Notes under the pieces: model-generated
Seen by the model: the letters and a program-made list of their open reading frames with translations, nothing else
Databases searched by the model: none
Told to the model about the DNA's origin: nothing
Made by a program: the position numbers and the translations under genes
Assembly (NCBI GenBank): GCA_937773775.1
Contig: CALJVL010000009.1
Coordinates: 169,656 to 233,655 of the forward strand
Origin: an uncultured Flavobacterium sp.
GTDB taxonomy: Bacteria; Bacteroidota; Bacteroidia; Flavobacteriales; Flavobacteriaceae
Direction: 5' to 3'
DNA: 64,000 nt
Shown here: positions 11,339 to 20,178 of the stretch, piece after piece
Position numbering within the stretch: position 1 is the first letter of the stretch
How the letters are laid out: every line of letters begins with the position of its first letter

Positions 11339-11824
11339 CTAATTTTGACTGAAGGTTAAAAAGTAAGTGATACCATTTTTGTTGCTAAGTTCTTTTAATT
11401 CAAAAAAGGCGGTAGATTTTTCAATACTTTCCCAACCATCGATTATTTTAGCAAAACGGATAGGGCAGGCAAGTGCTATGTTAAATTTTAAATGAGATAT
11501 AGCTTTAGTAGTGCTGTTTGCCTCTAGGATGGACCAGGTTCCCTGATACGAGTTTGTGCCATCAGTTACTGTTAGCAAGTCATAGGCTCCAAAAGTAAAA
11601 TTAAATTCATTAAAATTAATCATTTCATTTCGTTCACTTTTCCAATAACAACTTATTTCCCAAGCCCCATTAGTCACAATTATTGCAATAATATCTTGTT
11701 CGTATAAAGACGTCCTTTCTTGCGCATTAGCGTTAACATCTGGATTGTGCTTATCAGTTGGTATTATAGAAAATTTTACCATTACCAATATGGGGTCTAA
11801 ACTGAATTGTTTTAGGATTTTCAT
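11339..11824 (-). CDS. Hypothetical lipocalin-like flavobacterial protein with an atypical N-terminus
   Basis: About 161 residues from ATG 11824; the frame is open to 11887. The core (IVTNGAWEISCYWKSE, FNFTFGAYDLLTVTDGTNSY, GTWSILEANS, ITYFLTFSQN) resembles small secreted lipoproteins common in Flavobacteriaceae, whose repeated strands suggest a lipocalin-like barrel. Those relatives begin with a lipoprotein signal peptide and often an acidic middle segment. Here the N-terminus (MKILKQFSLDPILVMVKFSI) has no clean signal peptide or lipobox cysteine, so export may be lost. Function unknown. Confidence 0.65.
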   Translation of the reverse strand: MKILKQFSLDPILVMVKFSIIPTDKHNPDVNANAQERTSLYEQDIIAIIVTNGAWEISCYWKSERNEMINFNEFNFTFGAYDLLTVTDGTNSYQGTWSILEANSTTKAISHLKFNIALACPIRFAKIIDGWESIEKSTAFFELKELSNKNGITYFLTFSQN

Positions 11825-11956
11825 AGTTAAATAGTTTAAAAAAGTTAGTATTTTAACATATTTACTTAAAAACGAAGGCCGGTACATTCAAATTTACGGA
11901 TTAATAAATATTTATTTGTTAATCCAAAGTCATATTTTTAGATTTTTTTTTATTTA

Positions 11957-12000
11957 AACAAAACAATCCGATTTGCGAAAGCAGATCTGATTGTTTTGTT
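11957..12000 (-). terminator. Probable terminator of lpdA
   Basis: AACAAAACAATC at 11957-11968 pairs with GATTGTTTTGTT at 11989-12000, with extra partial pairing inside. It lies 40 bases after the lpdA stop; the T run is imperfect. Confidence 0.65.
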
Positions 12001-12039
12001 GCAGAGACTGTATTGCATCTCTGAAAGGTATTTTGGTAT

Positions 12040-13428
12040 TTACAAATGGATAACCTCGCCATAAGCATCAGCCACAGCTTCCATAACAGCTTCACTCATA
12101 GTAGGGTGCGGATGTATTGATTTTAGGATTTCGTGTCCTGTAGTCTCCAGTTTACGGGCTACAATTGCCTCAGCGATCATATCCGTAACCCCGACACCTA
12201 TCATGTGGCAACCCAACCATTCACCATATTTTGCATCAAAGATCACTTTTACGAAACCATCAGGAGTTCCTGATGCTTTTGCTTTCCCTGAAGCAGAGAA
12301 AGGGAATTTACCAATTTTCAATTCGTATCCTTTCTCTTTGGCTTGCTTTTCAGTCAAACCTACTGAAGCAATCTCTGGAGTTGCGTAAGTACAACCCGGT
12401 ACGTTTCCGTAGTCAATAGGTTCTACATGTAATCCTGAAATTTTTTCCACACAGTTGATTCCTTCTGCAGAAGCGACGTGAGCCAAAGCTTGGCCTGCTG
12501 TAACATCACCAATGGCATAATAACCTGGAATATTCGTTTGATTGTATTCGTTTACCAATATTTTATCTTTGTCGGTGGCTATTCCCACTGCTTCCAGACC
12601 GATGTTCTCGATATTCGTTTTGATCCCAACAGCCGATAGTAAAATGTCTGCTTCCAGTACTACTTCTCCTTTAGCAGTTTTGACATAGGCTTTTACACCT
12701 GCTCCAGTAGTATCAATTTTTTCTACAGAGGAGCTGGTCATTATTTTTACACCTGCTTTTTTCATAGAGCGTTCCATTTGTTTCGAAATGTCTTCATCCT
12801 CAACAGGAACAATATTTGGCATAAATTCAACAAGGGTCACCTCTGTTCCCATTGCATTGTAGAAATGCGCAAACTCTACACCAATCGCCCCAGAACCTAC
12901 AATAATCATTGATTTGGGTTGCGTAGCTAAAGTCATTGCTCTTCTGTATCCAATTACTTTTACGTCATCTTGTGGCAAGTTCGGTAACTCACGGGAGCGA
13001 GCTCCAGTGGCAATGATGATATGATCTGCACTGTATTCAGTAACTTTATTGTCTTCGTCTGTAACATCGATTTTCTTACCTGGTTTTAGTTTTCCAAAAC
13101 CGATTATAACATCAATTTTATTTTTTTTCATCAAGAATTGAACACCTTTGCTCATATCACTTGCGATAGTTCTGCTGCGCTGTACAACGGCAGGGAAATC
13201 TTTGTCAAAGGATGAAACAGTCAATCCATAATCAGAAGCGTGTTTTAAGTAATCAAAAACTTGCGCTGATTTTAGTAAAGCTTTGGTGGGGATACAACCC
13301 CAATTCAAGCAAACTCCGCCTAAGCTTTCTTTTTCAATTACGGCAACTTTAAAGCCTAATTGTGATGCTCTAATGGCAGTAACATATCCGCCTGGTCCAC
13401 TTCCTAAAACAATGATGTCGTATTTCAT
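12040..13428 (-). CDS. lpdA: Dihydrolipoyl dehydrogenase (E3)
   Basis: This 462-residue flavoprotein reoxidises dihydrolipoamide with NAD+ in the 2-oxo-acid dehydrogenase and glycine-cleavage complexes. The FAD-binding GSGPGG is at residues 9-14, and the redox-active disulfide is C40 and C45 (GGVCLNWGCIPTKALL). The NAD domain starts near IIVGSGAIGVEFAHF. The dimerisation domain ends with the His-Glu pair region HPHPTMSEAVMEA. Length is normal and no other complex subunit is adjacent, so E3 is encoded separately and probably shared. A TAAATTCG, one mismatch from the -7 consensus, lies upstream. Confidence 0.96.
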   Translation of the reverse strand: MKYDIIVLGSGPGGYVTAIRASQLGFKVAVIEKESLGGVCLNWGCIPTKALLKSAQVFDYLKHASDYGLTVSSFDKDFPAVVQRSRTIASDMSKGVQFLMKKNKIDVIIGFGKLKPGKKIDVTDEDNKVTEYSADHIIIATGARSRELPNLPQDDVKVIGYRRAMTLATQPKSMIIVGSGAIGVEFAHFYNAMGTEVTLVEFMPNIVPVEDEDISKQMERSMKKAGVKIMTSSSVEKIDTTGAGVKAYVKTAKGEVVLEADILLSAVGIKTNIENIGLEAVGIATDKDKILVNEYNQTNIPGYYAIGDVTAGQALAHVASAEGINCVEKISGLHVEPIDYGNVPGCTYATPEIASVGLTEKQAKEKGYELKIGKFPFSASGKAKASGTPDGFVKVIFDAKYGEWLGCHMIGVGVTDMIAEAIVARKLETTGHEILKSIHPHPTMSEAVMEAVADAYGEVIHL

Positions 13429-13642
13429 ATTGTGTGTGTGTTTCTTCGATTAATTGATTTTGCGAATTTAAGGATTTATTCTGTTTTGGGAAAGGTTATA
13501 GATTTATTAATTTGAAGGTTTGTTAAGAATTGTGAAAAGTGTAGTCGCAAAAAAAAATGCATAGAGCTTAAACGGCAAAGTTCAGGGTAAGAAATTAATG
13601 CTTCACTGTCTATCCGAAGCTTTTTTTTTTAAGATAATTACC

Positions 13643-13666
13643 TACTATTACTACTACTACTACTAT
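13643..13666. repeat. Short TAC trinucleotide tract
   Basis: Imperfect run of TAC units (about eight, one interrupted), next to a TCTTTCTATTTTCTC tract, just downstream of the ABC-transporter stop. Short runs like this can vary in length. Confidence 0.8.
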
Positions 13667-13691
13667 CTTTCTATTTTCTCTTCCAGATTCA

Positions 13692-15446
13692 CTAATCAGC
13701 TACCGAAAACTGAGAATCATACAAATTCTTGTAATACCCACTTTCGCGGTTGATTAATTCCTTGTGTGTTCCTTGTTCGACAATCAAGCCTTTGTCCATC
13801 ACCACAATTTTATCAGCATTCACTATAGTGGCTAATCGATGAGCAATCACAATCGAAGTCCGACCTTGTGTAATGGTTTCGGTGGCGCGTTGTATTAACT
13901 CTTCTGAATAGCTATCGATAGACGAAGTTGCCTCATCTAGAATAAGAATACTTGGATTACTAACATACGCTCTCAAGAAAGCGATTAATTGGCGCTGACC
14001 AGAGGATAACATTACCCCGCGTTCTTTGACGTCAAAATCATAATTGTCAGGCAAAGTCATGATAAAGTTATGTACTCCTATCTCTTTCGCTGCAGCCAAG
14101 ACGTCTTCGCGGCTAATTTCCGGATTATTCAGCGTAATGTTATTGAAAATGGTGTCGGCAAAAAGGAAAACATCCTGCAGTACCACTGCAATCTGCTTTC
14201 TTAGAGAATCCAAAGTGTAGCTTTCTATATTTTGATTGTCGATGCAAATTTCACCACTATCAATTTCGTAGAATCGGTTCAATAAATTGATAATCGTAGA
14301 TTTTCCTGCACCTGTAGAACCCACGATGGCAACTGTATCTCCTGCGTTTACGATCAGATCGATACCCTTGATAACTTCTTCGTCAGGAATATAGCTGAAA
14401 TGTACATCTTTGAACTTTAGGTTTCCAAGGAAAACGGGTGCTTCAATTGTGCCCGTATCCTGAATCTGGTCCTGGGTGTCAATAATGGCAAATACGCGAT
14501 TCGCGGCAATCATTCCCAACTGCATCTCATTAAATTTATCAGCAATCTGACGCAAGGGGTTAAACAGCATTCCGATGAACATAGTGTATGAAAATAAATC
14601 TCCAAAAGTGGTAAATGTATCTCCATTCAATATTTTGAGTCCGCCATATAGAACAATAAATCCAAGTGTTAGGGACGAAATTATATCGGCAATAGGAAAA
14701 AAAATCGAGTTATAGAGAATCGTTTTGATCCATGCCTTTTTGTGCTTGTTGTTGATGTCTTTAAATTTTTCAGCTTCAATATCTTCCCGATGGAATAGCT
14801 GTACAATTTTCATTCCCGTTACTCTTTCCTGCACAAAGGAGTTCATATTCGAAATTTGGTTGCGCACATCCTCAAAAGCGACCTGCATTTTGCGTTGAAA
14901 TATTCGTGTGATAAAGACTAAAACCGGCATGGCAACAATCACAATCCAAGTTAATTGCCAGTTCATGTAGAACATGAAAATAAGAACCACAACCATTTTC
15001 ATTAGATCACTGATAATCATAAACAAGCCTTGGCTGAAAATACGGGCAATCGATTCAATGTCCGATACAGAACGCGTGACTAGCTGGCCAACTGGAACGA
15101 GGTCAAAATATTTCATTCTAAAGCTCAAAAGATGCTTGAATAATTTAGTTCTAATATCCTTAACAATGTCTTGACCCAGCCAGTTTGCCCAAAAGACAAA
15201 GTAAAACTGTGAAAAAACTTCGCATAGAAGAACTACTCCCATTAAAGTGATGTAAAATAAAAACCCGTCGGGATCTTTAGTCTGGATGTAGTCATCCACT
15301 GTTTGCTTCAATAAATACGGGCGTAATGCTGCAAATACGGATAGGGAAATCGCGAATGCTATAACGCCGTTAAATCGCCATTGGTACGGTTTTGTATACT
15401 GTAATATGCGTTTGAATAATCTGGTATCGAATGCTTTTGCTTTCAT
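13692..15446 (-). CDS. ABC exporter, MsbA/MdlB-like half transporter
   Basis: A 584-residue half transporter. An N-terminal six-helix membrane domain (residues ~25-325) is followed by an ATPase domain with Walker A GSTGAGKST near residue 374, signature LSSGQRQ near 479 and Walker B ILILDEATSSID near 500. It should act as a homodimer, or pair with a second half not seen here, to move a lipid or hydrophobic compound across the inner membrane. The substrate cannot be inferred from sequence. It follows truA on the same strand after about 90 bases and may be co-transcribed with it. Confidence 0.9.
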   Translation of the reverse strand: MKAKAFDTRLFKRILQYTKPYQWRFNGVIAFAISLSVFAALRPYLLKQTVDDYIQTKDPDGFLFYITLMGVVLLCEVFSQFYFVFWANWLGQDIVKDIRTKLFKHLLSFRMKYFDLVPVGQLVTRSVSDIESIARIFSQGLFMIISDLMKMVVVLIFMFYMNWQLTWIVIVAMPVLVFITRIFQRKMQVAFEDVRNQISNMNSFVQERVTGMKIVQLFHREDIEAEKFKDINNKHKKAWIKTILYNSIFFPIADIISSLTLGFIVLYGGLKILNGDTFTTFGDLFSYTMFIGMLFNPLRQIADKFNEMQLGMIAANRVFAIIDTQDQIQDTGTIEAPVFLGNLKFKDVHFSYIPDEEVIKGIDLIVNAGDTVAIVGSTGAGKSTIINLLNRFYEIDSGEICIDNQNIESYTLDSLRKQIAVVLQDVFLFADTIFNNITLNNPEISREDVLAAAKEIGVHNFIMTLPDNYDFDVKERGVMLSSGQRQLIAFLRAYVSNPSILILDEATSSIDSYSEELIQRATETITQGRTSIVIAHRLATIVNADKIVVMDKGLIVEQGTHKELINRESGYYKNLYDSQFSVAD

Positions 15447-15533
15447 TTTTTTTGGAGCTGTTTCCTGCTATTCGTTGCAATCTTCTTGTTTTTTTTAAAG
15501 AAAAAACAGGAAGGAATTTCACTGCTATCAGGG

Positions 15534-16274
15534 CTATTTCGTTATGTAATCGTAATCAATTTCGGTTAAATATAATCCGTGTGCCGGTACCGAAAAACCA
15601 GCCTTATCTCTATTTTTGCCTTCGATTATCAGATTGAAATCGTCGAGCGTAATTTTGTACATGCCTATGTTGACCAAGGTCCCTACGATAGAACGGACCA
15701 TATTTCTCAGGAAACGATTTGCCGATATGGTAAATACCAGTTGGCTGTTTTCTTGTTTCCAATATGCTTCAAAAATAGTGCAGTCAAAGCTGTTCACGTC
15801 CGTACTCACTTTTGAGAAACATTGAAAATCGGTATGGTTGAACAATAGTTTCGCTGCCTCATTCATCAAGTCGACATCTAGTTTTTGATGAAAGTACCAG
15901 CTTTGTTGCATCACAAACGGATCTTTGAAAGTGTTGATGTGGTATTCGTAGGTTCTTTTGGTAGCATCAAAACGAGCATGTGCTTCATCAGAAACCAGAA
16001 TAATATCGTAAACTACAATGTCTTTTGGCAAATAGGAGTTGAGTTTGTGTACTAATTTCTGAACATCTATAGGAGATTCAAAATCAAAGTGGGTATACAT
16101 TACTTTGGCGTGAACCCCAGTATCCGTGCGTCCTGCACCCATCAGGTTGATGTTTGAATTCAACAATATAGATATTGCCTTGTTCATCGTTTCCTGAACA
16201 GAGGAAGCGTTAGGCTGGTATTGCCATCCATGATATTGTGTTCCGTTGTATGCTAATTTTATAAAATACCTCAA
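15534..16274 (-). CDS. truA: tRNA pseudouridine(38-40) synthase
   Basis: TruA isomerises uridines 38, 39 and 40 in the tRNA anticodon arm. The protein has the catalytic motif GRTDTGVHA with the active Asp at residue 51, and the later FLRNMVRSIVG motif of the family. Start choice: an ATG at 16334 would add 20 residues (MSQPLRKK...) not expected in the family. TTG 16274 gives MRYFIKLAYNGTQYHGWQ, the usual N-terminus. A -7 box at 16294-16301 lies between the two, supporting TTG. Length from TTG is 246 residues, normal for the family. Confidence 0.92.
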   Translation of the reverse strand: MRYFIKLAYNGTQYHGWQYQPNASSVQETMNKAISILLNSNINLMGAGRTDTGVHAKVMYTHFDFESPIDVQKLVHKLNSYLPKDIVVYDIILVSDEAHARFDATKRTYEYHINTFKDPFVMQQSWYFHQKLDVDLMNEAAKLLFNHTDFQCFSKVSTDVNSFDCTIFEAYWKQENSQLVFTISANRFLRNMVRSIVGTLVNIGMYKITLDDFNLIIEGKNRDKAGFSVPAHGLYLTEIDYDYITK

Positions 16275-16293
16275 GTTATTTTTTTTCTGGAAG

Positions 16294-16301
16294 CAAAGAT
16301 A
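16294..16301 (-). promoter_or_regulatory. Putative -7 box of truA
   Basis: TATCTTTG on the minus strand (TAnnTTTG consensus), 19 bases before TTG 16274. No matching -33 TTG at ideal spacing was seen. Confidence 0.5.
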
Positions 16302-16425
16302 CTTATTAATTTTTTTGCGAAGCGGCTGAGACACAAAGTTTGTTAAGTTTCAAATAGATTTTTTAATTGGAAACTGAATGAGTAGTTTTACAGTTAAATC
16401 TAGCCCTGATTGACCCCCGGAAATC

Positions 16426-16454
16426 CTTTTTATCTCTTTTTTTGAGATAAAAAG
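16426..16454. other. Perfect hairpin upstream of the phosphodiesterase
   Basis: CTTTTTATCTC and GAGATAAAAAG form an 11-bp stem with a seven-T loop, 40 bases before the start at 16495. It is AT-rich, so it is weak as a terminator; it could be a leader structure or a regulator site. Confidence 0.5.
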
Positions 16455-16494
16455 ATTGGAGTGGAAAGCAGGAAAAAGCTCCTAAAAAAATATT

Positions 16495-16992
16495 TTGAAA
16501 AAAATTCTACTCCTTTCAGACACACACAGTCACATAGATGACATCATTATAAAGTATGTGGACCAAGCAGACGAAGTGTGGCATGCTGGCGATATTGGTG
16601 ACCTTAGCGTTACTGACAGCTTGAAGATAAGGAAACCGTTACGGGCGGTTTATGGTAATATCGACGATGCGACAGCGCGGTTGGAATTCCCGCTGCACAA
16701 CCGTTTCATGTGCGAAGGTGTCGATGTGTGGATTACACATATTGGTGGTTATCCTGGTAAATACAATCCTAGTATTAAGGGAGAGATGACCTTAACCCCA
16801 CCTAAATTATTTATTTGTGGGCATTCACATATTCTAAAGGTAATGTTCGACAAGAAGCATGATTTGTTGCACATGAATCCTGGGGCTTGTGGCAAAAGTG
16901 GCTTTCATCAAGTTCGCACCATGCTGCGTTTCGTGATCGATGGAGATAAGATTAAAGATTTAGAGATTATTGAGATAGAGAAACGGGCATAA
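16495..16992 (+). CDS. YfcE/MJ0936-type metallophosphoesterase
   Basis: A 165-residue calcineurin-like phosphoesterase. Metal-binding motifs are all present: LLSDTHSH (residues 6-13), HAGDIGD, GNIDD, THIGGYPG and CGHSHI. Family members hydrolyse phosphodiesters in the cytoplasm using two metal ions; the physiological substrate is usually unknown. The only start that keeps the conserved MKKILLLSDTHSH is TTG 16495; no ATG is available. The stop is five bases from the stop of the convergent kinase gene. Confidence 0.9.
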   Translation: MKKILLLSDTHSHIDDIIIKYVDQADEVWHAGDIGDLSVTDSLKIRKPLRAVYGNIDDATARLEFPLHNRFMCEGVDVWITHIGGYPGKYNPSIKGEMTLTPPKLFICGHSHILKVMFDKKHDLLHMNPGACGKSGFHQVRTMLRFVIDGDKIKDLEIIEIEKRA

Positions 16993-16996
16993 TTAT

Positions 16997-18691
16997 CTAT
17001 TGATATGTAATGGGCGCTCTAATTTGGATTGAAGTCCCAGATTTTACTTTAGAGATAATCGTTATTTCTCCTCCAATATTGTTTATTCTAGCTTTAATTT
17101 GATTTAGACCAAAGCCTTCAATGGTATAGTAATCAGCAGAGTCAAATCCCTTGCCGTTATCTCTAACATGAATGAAGAGAGATTTGTTTTTTTCTTCGAT
17201 ACCAATAAATGCATTTGTAGCTCCACTATGTTTGATTATGTTATTCAAGAGTTCCATGATAATAGAATATATTTTTATTTCAAAATCATCATTGTAACGC
17301 ACTGTTGTTTTCATTGTGCTAGAGTATTCAAAATTAATTCTGGAGTTTGAGTTTTTTTCGCACAAATCATTGAGCGTATAGCATAATCCGAAACGAGTTA
17401 ATAATGAAGGCAAAAGCTCGTGGGACAAGTCACGTACCTTATCGTGCGCTTCTCTTAGTATTAGTTTTGTTTTAACTATTTCTTCAACTTCCAGTTGGTT
17501 TTTAGAGCTAAAAACGCTTAAATGTAATCCGGCCGCTGAAAGTAGAGCACTAATATTATCATGCAGAAAATTGGCTATTTTTTTTCGTTCTATTTCCTGT
17601 CCATTTATCGAAGCGTTAATTATTTTCTCCTGAATTTTACTCTGTATATCCTTGAGTTTATTTTTTTGTTTCAATCTTGTATTCTGAAACAGAAAATAGA
17701 ATAGGATGATAATTAAGATAAGCAATGAAATGATAATAAGACTTATTTGTTTGTTTTTAGACTGTTGCTCTAAAAGGATTTGCTGCTTTGTCTTGTACTT
17801 AGTTTCGATTACATCAATTTCTCTTTTATACTCATCTAATTCAAGATTTATCCCCGCAACGTTGACCTTTTTTCGTTTGTCTTCGTCTATCACTTTGGCG
17901 TTTGTAGCATTGTAAAGATCGAGGTTTTTATATGCCTTTTTATGGTCGTCGTTTTTTAATAAAAATTTAGAGTATTCTAAATAGGCAAATGCTAAATCAG
18001 ACTTAAAGTCTTGTTCAATTCCTAATTGTATCGCTTTTTGAAAGTAGGACTTTGCTTTTTGAGGTTCATCATTATAACTGGAATACATACCGTTGAGCAT
18101 ATTTAAAACTCCATTTGAAGATTCATTACCAAACTTGTCATGGTACTTGTTGATAAACTTTAGATAGGGCAGGCCATCATTAAACCGACCTATATCAAAA
18201 TAAGCCCAAGTAATATTTAGTTTTGTAAAAACGATTTCTGCAGAATCTCTATTTTTTGTACTGTATTCTAGGGATTTTTTATAGTGGGAAATTCCTTTTG
18301 TGTATTGCTTTTTATCGAAACAATAAATATTTCCCAAATTGTTGTTTAACCAATTTTTAAGCTGGTTGTTTGTTGTTCTGTTGGCATTAATAAGACCTTT
18401 CTGGTAGTAAAAAAAAGCTTTGTCAGGCTCAGTTAGTTCGTCAAAATTAGCCGCTATAATATTGTAACAGGTGGCGATTGCATTATCATCTTTAGCTATA
18501 ATAGCGTACTTTAAAGCAATTCTTGATTTCACCAGAGACTTTTCGAATTTCCCCTCTTTCATTAGGTTGGTTGCTTCTGTAGTTAGTTCGGTGATTTCTT
18601 TTTGAGAAGGAATTCTATTTTGAGAATACAGGACATTACCAAAAAGAAATGGTGAGAGGAAAAACAATAATACGAATCGGTTTTGAATCAT
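16997..18691 (-). CDS. Sensor histidine kinase with TPR sensor region (NarL-type partner)
   Basis: A 564-residue kinase. It has an N-terminal signal sequence, a periplasmic region of about 280 residues built of TPR-like helix pairs (AIATCYNIIAANFDEL, NWLNNNLGNIYCF), one membrane helix near residue 320 (ISLIIISLLILIIILFY), then a HisKA_3-like helix with the phosphorylated histidine in IANFLHDNISALL. The ATPase domain shows DNGKGFD and GFGLNQIKARI. Such kinases phosphorylate LuxR-type regulators; the gene for one lies directly upstream (18771-19433) on the same strand, 79 bases away. The signal sensed is unknown. Confidence 0.92.
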   Translation of the reverse strand: MIQNRFVLLFFLSPFLFGNVLYSQNRIPSQKEITELTTEATNLMKEGKFEKSLVKSRIALKYAIIAKDDNAIATCYNIIAANFDELTEPDKAFFYYQKGLINANRTTNNQLKNWLNNNLGNIYCFDKKQYTKGISHYKKSLEYSTKNRDSAEIVFTKLNITWAYFDIGRFNDGLPYLKFINKYHDKFGNESSNGVLNMLNGMYSSYNDEPQKAKSYFQKAIQLGIEQDFKSDLAFAYLEYSKFLLKNDDHKKAYKNLDLYNATNAKVIDEDKRKKVNVAGINLELDEYKREIDVIETKYKTKQQILLEQQSKNKQISLIIISLLILIIILFYFLFQNTRLKQKNKLKDIQSKIQEKIINASINGQEIERKKIANFLHDNISALLSAAGLHLSVFSSKNQLEVEEIVKTKLILREAHDKVRDLSHELLPSLLTRFGLCYTLNDLCEKNSNSRINFEYSSTMKTTVRYNDDFEIKIYSIIMELLNNIIKHSGATNAFIGIEEKNKSLFIHVRDNGKGFDSADYYTIEGFGLNQIKARINNIGGEITIISKVKSGTSIQIRAPITYQ

Positions 18692-18770
18692 GAAAAAAGG
18701 GTGTCGATTATAAAATAGTTGTTTTTTTGGATTGAATTATTTCTAAAACACTTATCTATTGTCCGTTGTC

Positions 18771-19433
18771 TTAGGATTTAATCAGTTTGTTTTTAAGAGC
18801 AAATTTAACCAAGCTGATGGTGTTTTTTGCTTTCAATTTTTTCATTATGTTTTTTCGGTGTGTTTCTACTGTATTGTTACTGATGAACAAATGTTCGCTA
18901 ATCTCCTTACCGCTAAACTCTAGAGCGATGAGAGTGATAATCTCAATTTCGCGCCCCGTTAATAAAGAATTCACACTTGGTCTGTATTTGTTTACTTTTG
19001 ATTTGTCTTTGGTTGCGGTATTAAATATTTTTTCCCTAACCGTATTACAGAAATATTCTTCTCCATTAGTAACAGCGTGAATTGCTTCTACAATACTTTC
19101 TCCAGCGCATTGCTTTGTCAAGTAGCCACTAGCTCCTAGTTTCATAACCTCTTTTATAATTTTTAAGTCATCATAGCTCGAAAGGATAATTACCTTGCAG
19201 GGGAAACCTTTTTGATAAAATTCTTTAACCACTTCAATTCCGTCCTTTTTAGGCATGCTGATATCAAGGACAAGAATGTCACTTTTGTTGTCTGTAACAT
19301 CTTTAAAAATTGTGCTGCCATCTGTGGAGAAGCCAACAACTTCAAAATTAGAAACTGTATGCAGTAAATTTTTCATGCCGTCCATAAGAACCTGATGGTC
19401 GTCTGCAAGATGTATTCGTGTTTTATTTTCCAT
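18771..19433 (-). CDS. LuxR/NarL-type response regulator
   Basis: 220 residues: a receiver domain with acidic pocket (LADDHQVL) and acceptor aspartate (ILVLDISMPKKDG), then a GerE/LuxR helix-turn-helix (LTGREIEIITLIALEFSGKE, HRKNIMKKL). It is a DNA-binding partner of the TPR kinase encoded just downstream. The frame runs to a TTG at 19454, but that codon is the last part of a TAAATTTG promoter box, so ATG 19433 is chosen. Confidence 0.93.
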   Translation of the reverse strand: MENKTRIHLADDHQVLMDGMKNLLHTVSNFEVVGFSTDGSTIFKDVTDNKSDILVLDISMPKKDGIEVVKEFYQKGFPCKVIILSSYDDLKIIKEVMKLGASGYLTKQCAGESIVEAIHAVTNGEEYFCNTVREKIFNTATKDKSKVNKYRPSVNSLLTGREIEIITLIALEFSGKEISEHLFISNNTVETHRKNIMKKLKAKNTISLVKFALKNKLIKS

Positions 19434-19451
19434 GTCGTCGTTATATAAATT

Positions 19452-19459
19452 CAAATTTA
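19452..19459 (-). promoter_or_regulatory. Putative -7 box of the response-regulator/kinase operon
   Basis: TAAATTTG on the minus strand, 18 bases before ATG 19433. Confidence 0.5.
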
Positions 19460-19502
19460 TAAAAAAAACAACAACTTGTTCTTTATATGTTTTTATTTGT
19501 TA

Positions 19503-19521
19503 AATGCTTCTTTTTGAAGCA
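19503..19521. other. Small perfect hairpin
   Basis: ATGCTTC and GAAGCAT flank five T residues, just downstream (minus strand) of the DUF4293 terminator and upstream of the two-component operon promoter. It may be a second stem of the terminator or a regulator site. Confidence 0.45.
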
Positions 19522-19526
19522 TAAAA

Positions 19527-19552
19527 AAACCCGAATGTTTCCATTCGGGTTT
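19527..19552 (-). terminator. Terminator of the DUF4293 gene
   Basis: AAACCCGAATG pairs with CATTCGGGTTT; on the minus strand a T run follows. Confidence 0.88.
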
Positions 19553-19582
19553 CTTTCGCACTAATAAACTAATTTTATAGGT

Positions 19583-19996
19583 TTACCTCAATCTGTCCAC
19601 AGATTTTACAAGATCCTCATCCTTTTTGATGGCCTTATTAGCCAAGACTAATAATACGATAGCAACGATAGGTAGAAACATCCCAATACCTTTCTCAGAA
19701 ACAAGAACTGTTTCTCCAGATATATTTAGTGAACGATAAACAAACAATCCTAATAAAATTAAATTTAATATCATATTCAATCTGCCCATGACAAATTGAT
19801 TCTGTCTTTTTTTATAGGAAACAATAGTCAAAACGCTAAGCGATGTGCTTAAGCCCAATAAGATTACATAAATCTGGTTTAGCATAAAAAAATAGTCTTT
19901 TCCGCCGTTCATTGTCCATAAAGGAAATAAAAATGGTAAAATACCGGTAACTACAAAAGCAAGTATTAAATATATCGTCTGTATTCTCTGTATCAT
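19583..19996 (-). CDS. DUF4293 membrane protein
   Basis: A 137-residue protein with four predicted membrane helices (TIYLILAFVVTGILPFLF, IYVILLGLSTSLSVLTIV, ILNLILLGLFVY, GMFLPIVAIVLLVLAN) and a short charged tail. It matches the Bacteroidota-restricted DUF4293 family, which is commonly found next to rho, as here, in divergent orientation. No function is known. Confidence 0.88.
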   Translation of the reverse strand: MIQRIQTIYLILAFVVTGILPFLFPLWTMNGGKDYFFMLNQIYVILLGLSTSLSVLTIVSYKKRQNQFVMGRLNMILNLILLGLFVYRSLNISGETVLVSEKGIGMFLPIVAIVLLVLANKAIKKDEDLVKSVDRLR

Positions 19997-20013
19997 TGTT
20001 TAATTTTGTTGTA

Positions 20014-20021
20014 CAAAAATA
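20014..20021 (-). promoter_or_regulatory. Putative -7 box of the DUF4293 gene
   Basis: TATTTTTG on the minus strand, 17 bases before the ATG at 19996. Confidence 0.5.
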
Positions 20022-20178
20022 TATTTTCTTTTTTTAAAATACTATTGTATCATTAAATTTTATTCGTATTATTGCACAATAATACCGTAAGCACTTCATA
20101 CTGCGGTTGATTCGAAATAAAAAATCACTACCTATCCTTTTAGAGTGTTACCAATTTAATTAAACTCATAGAACATTC

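Noticed and set aside
16275..16334. Longer truA from ATG 16334
   Set aside because: It would start upstream of the -7 box and adds a tail unlike the family.
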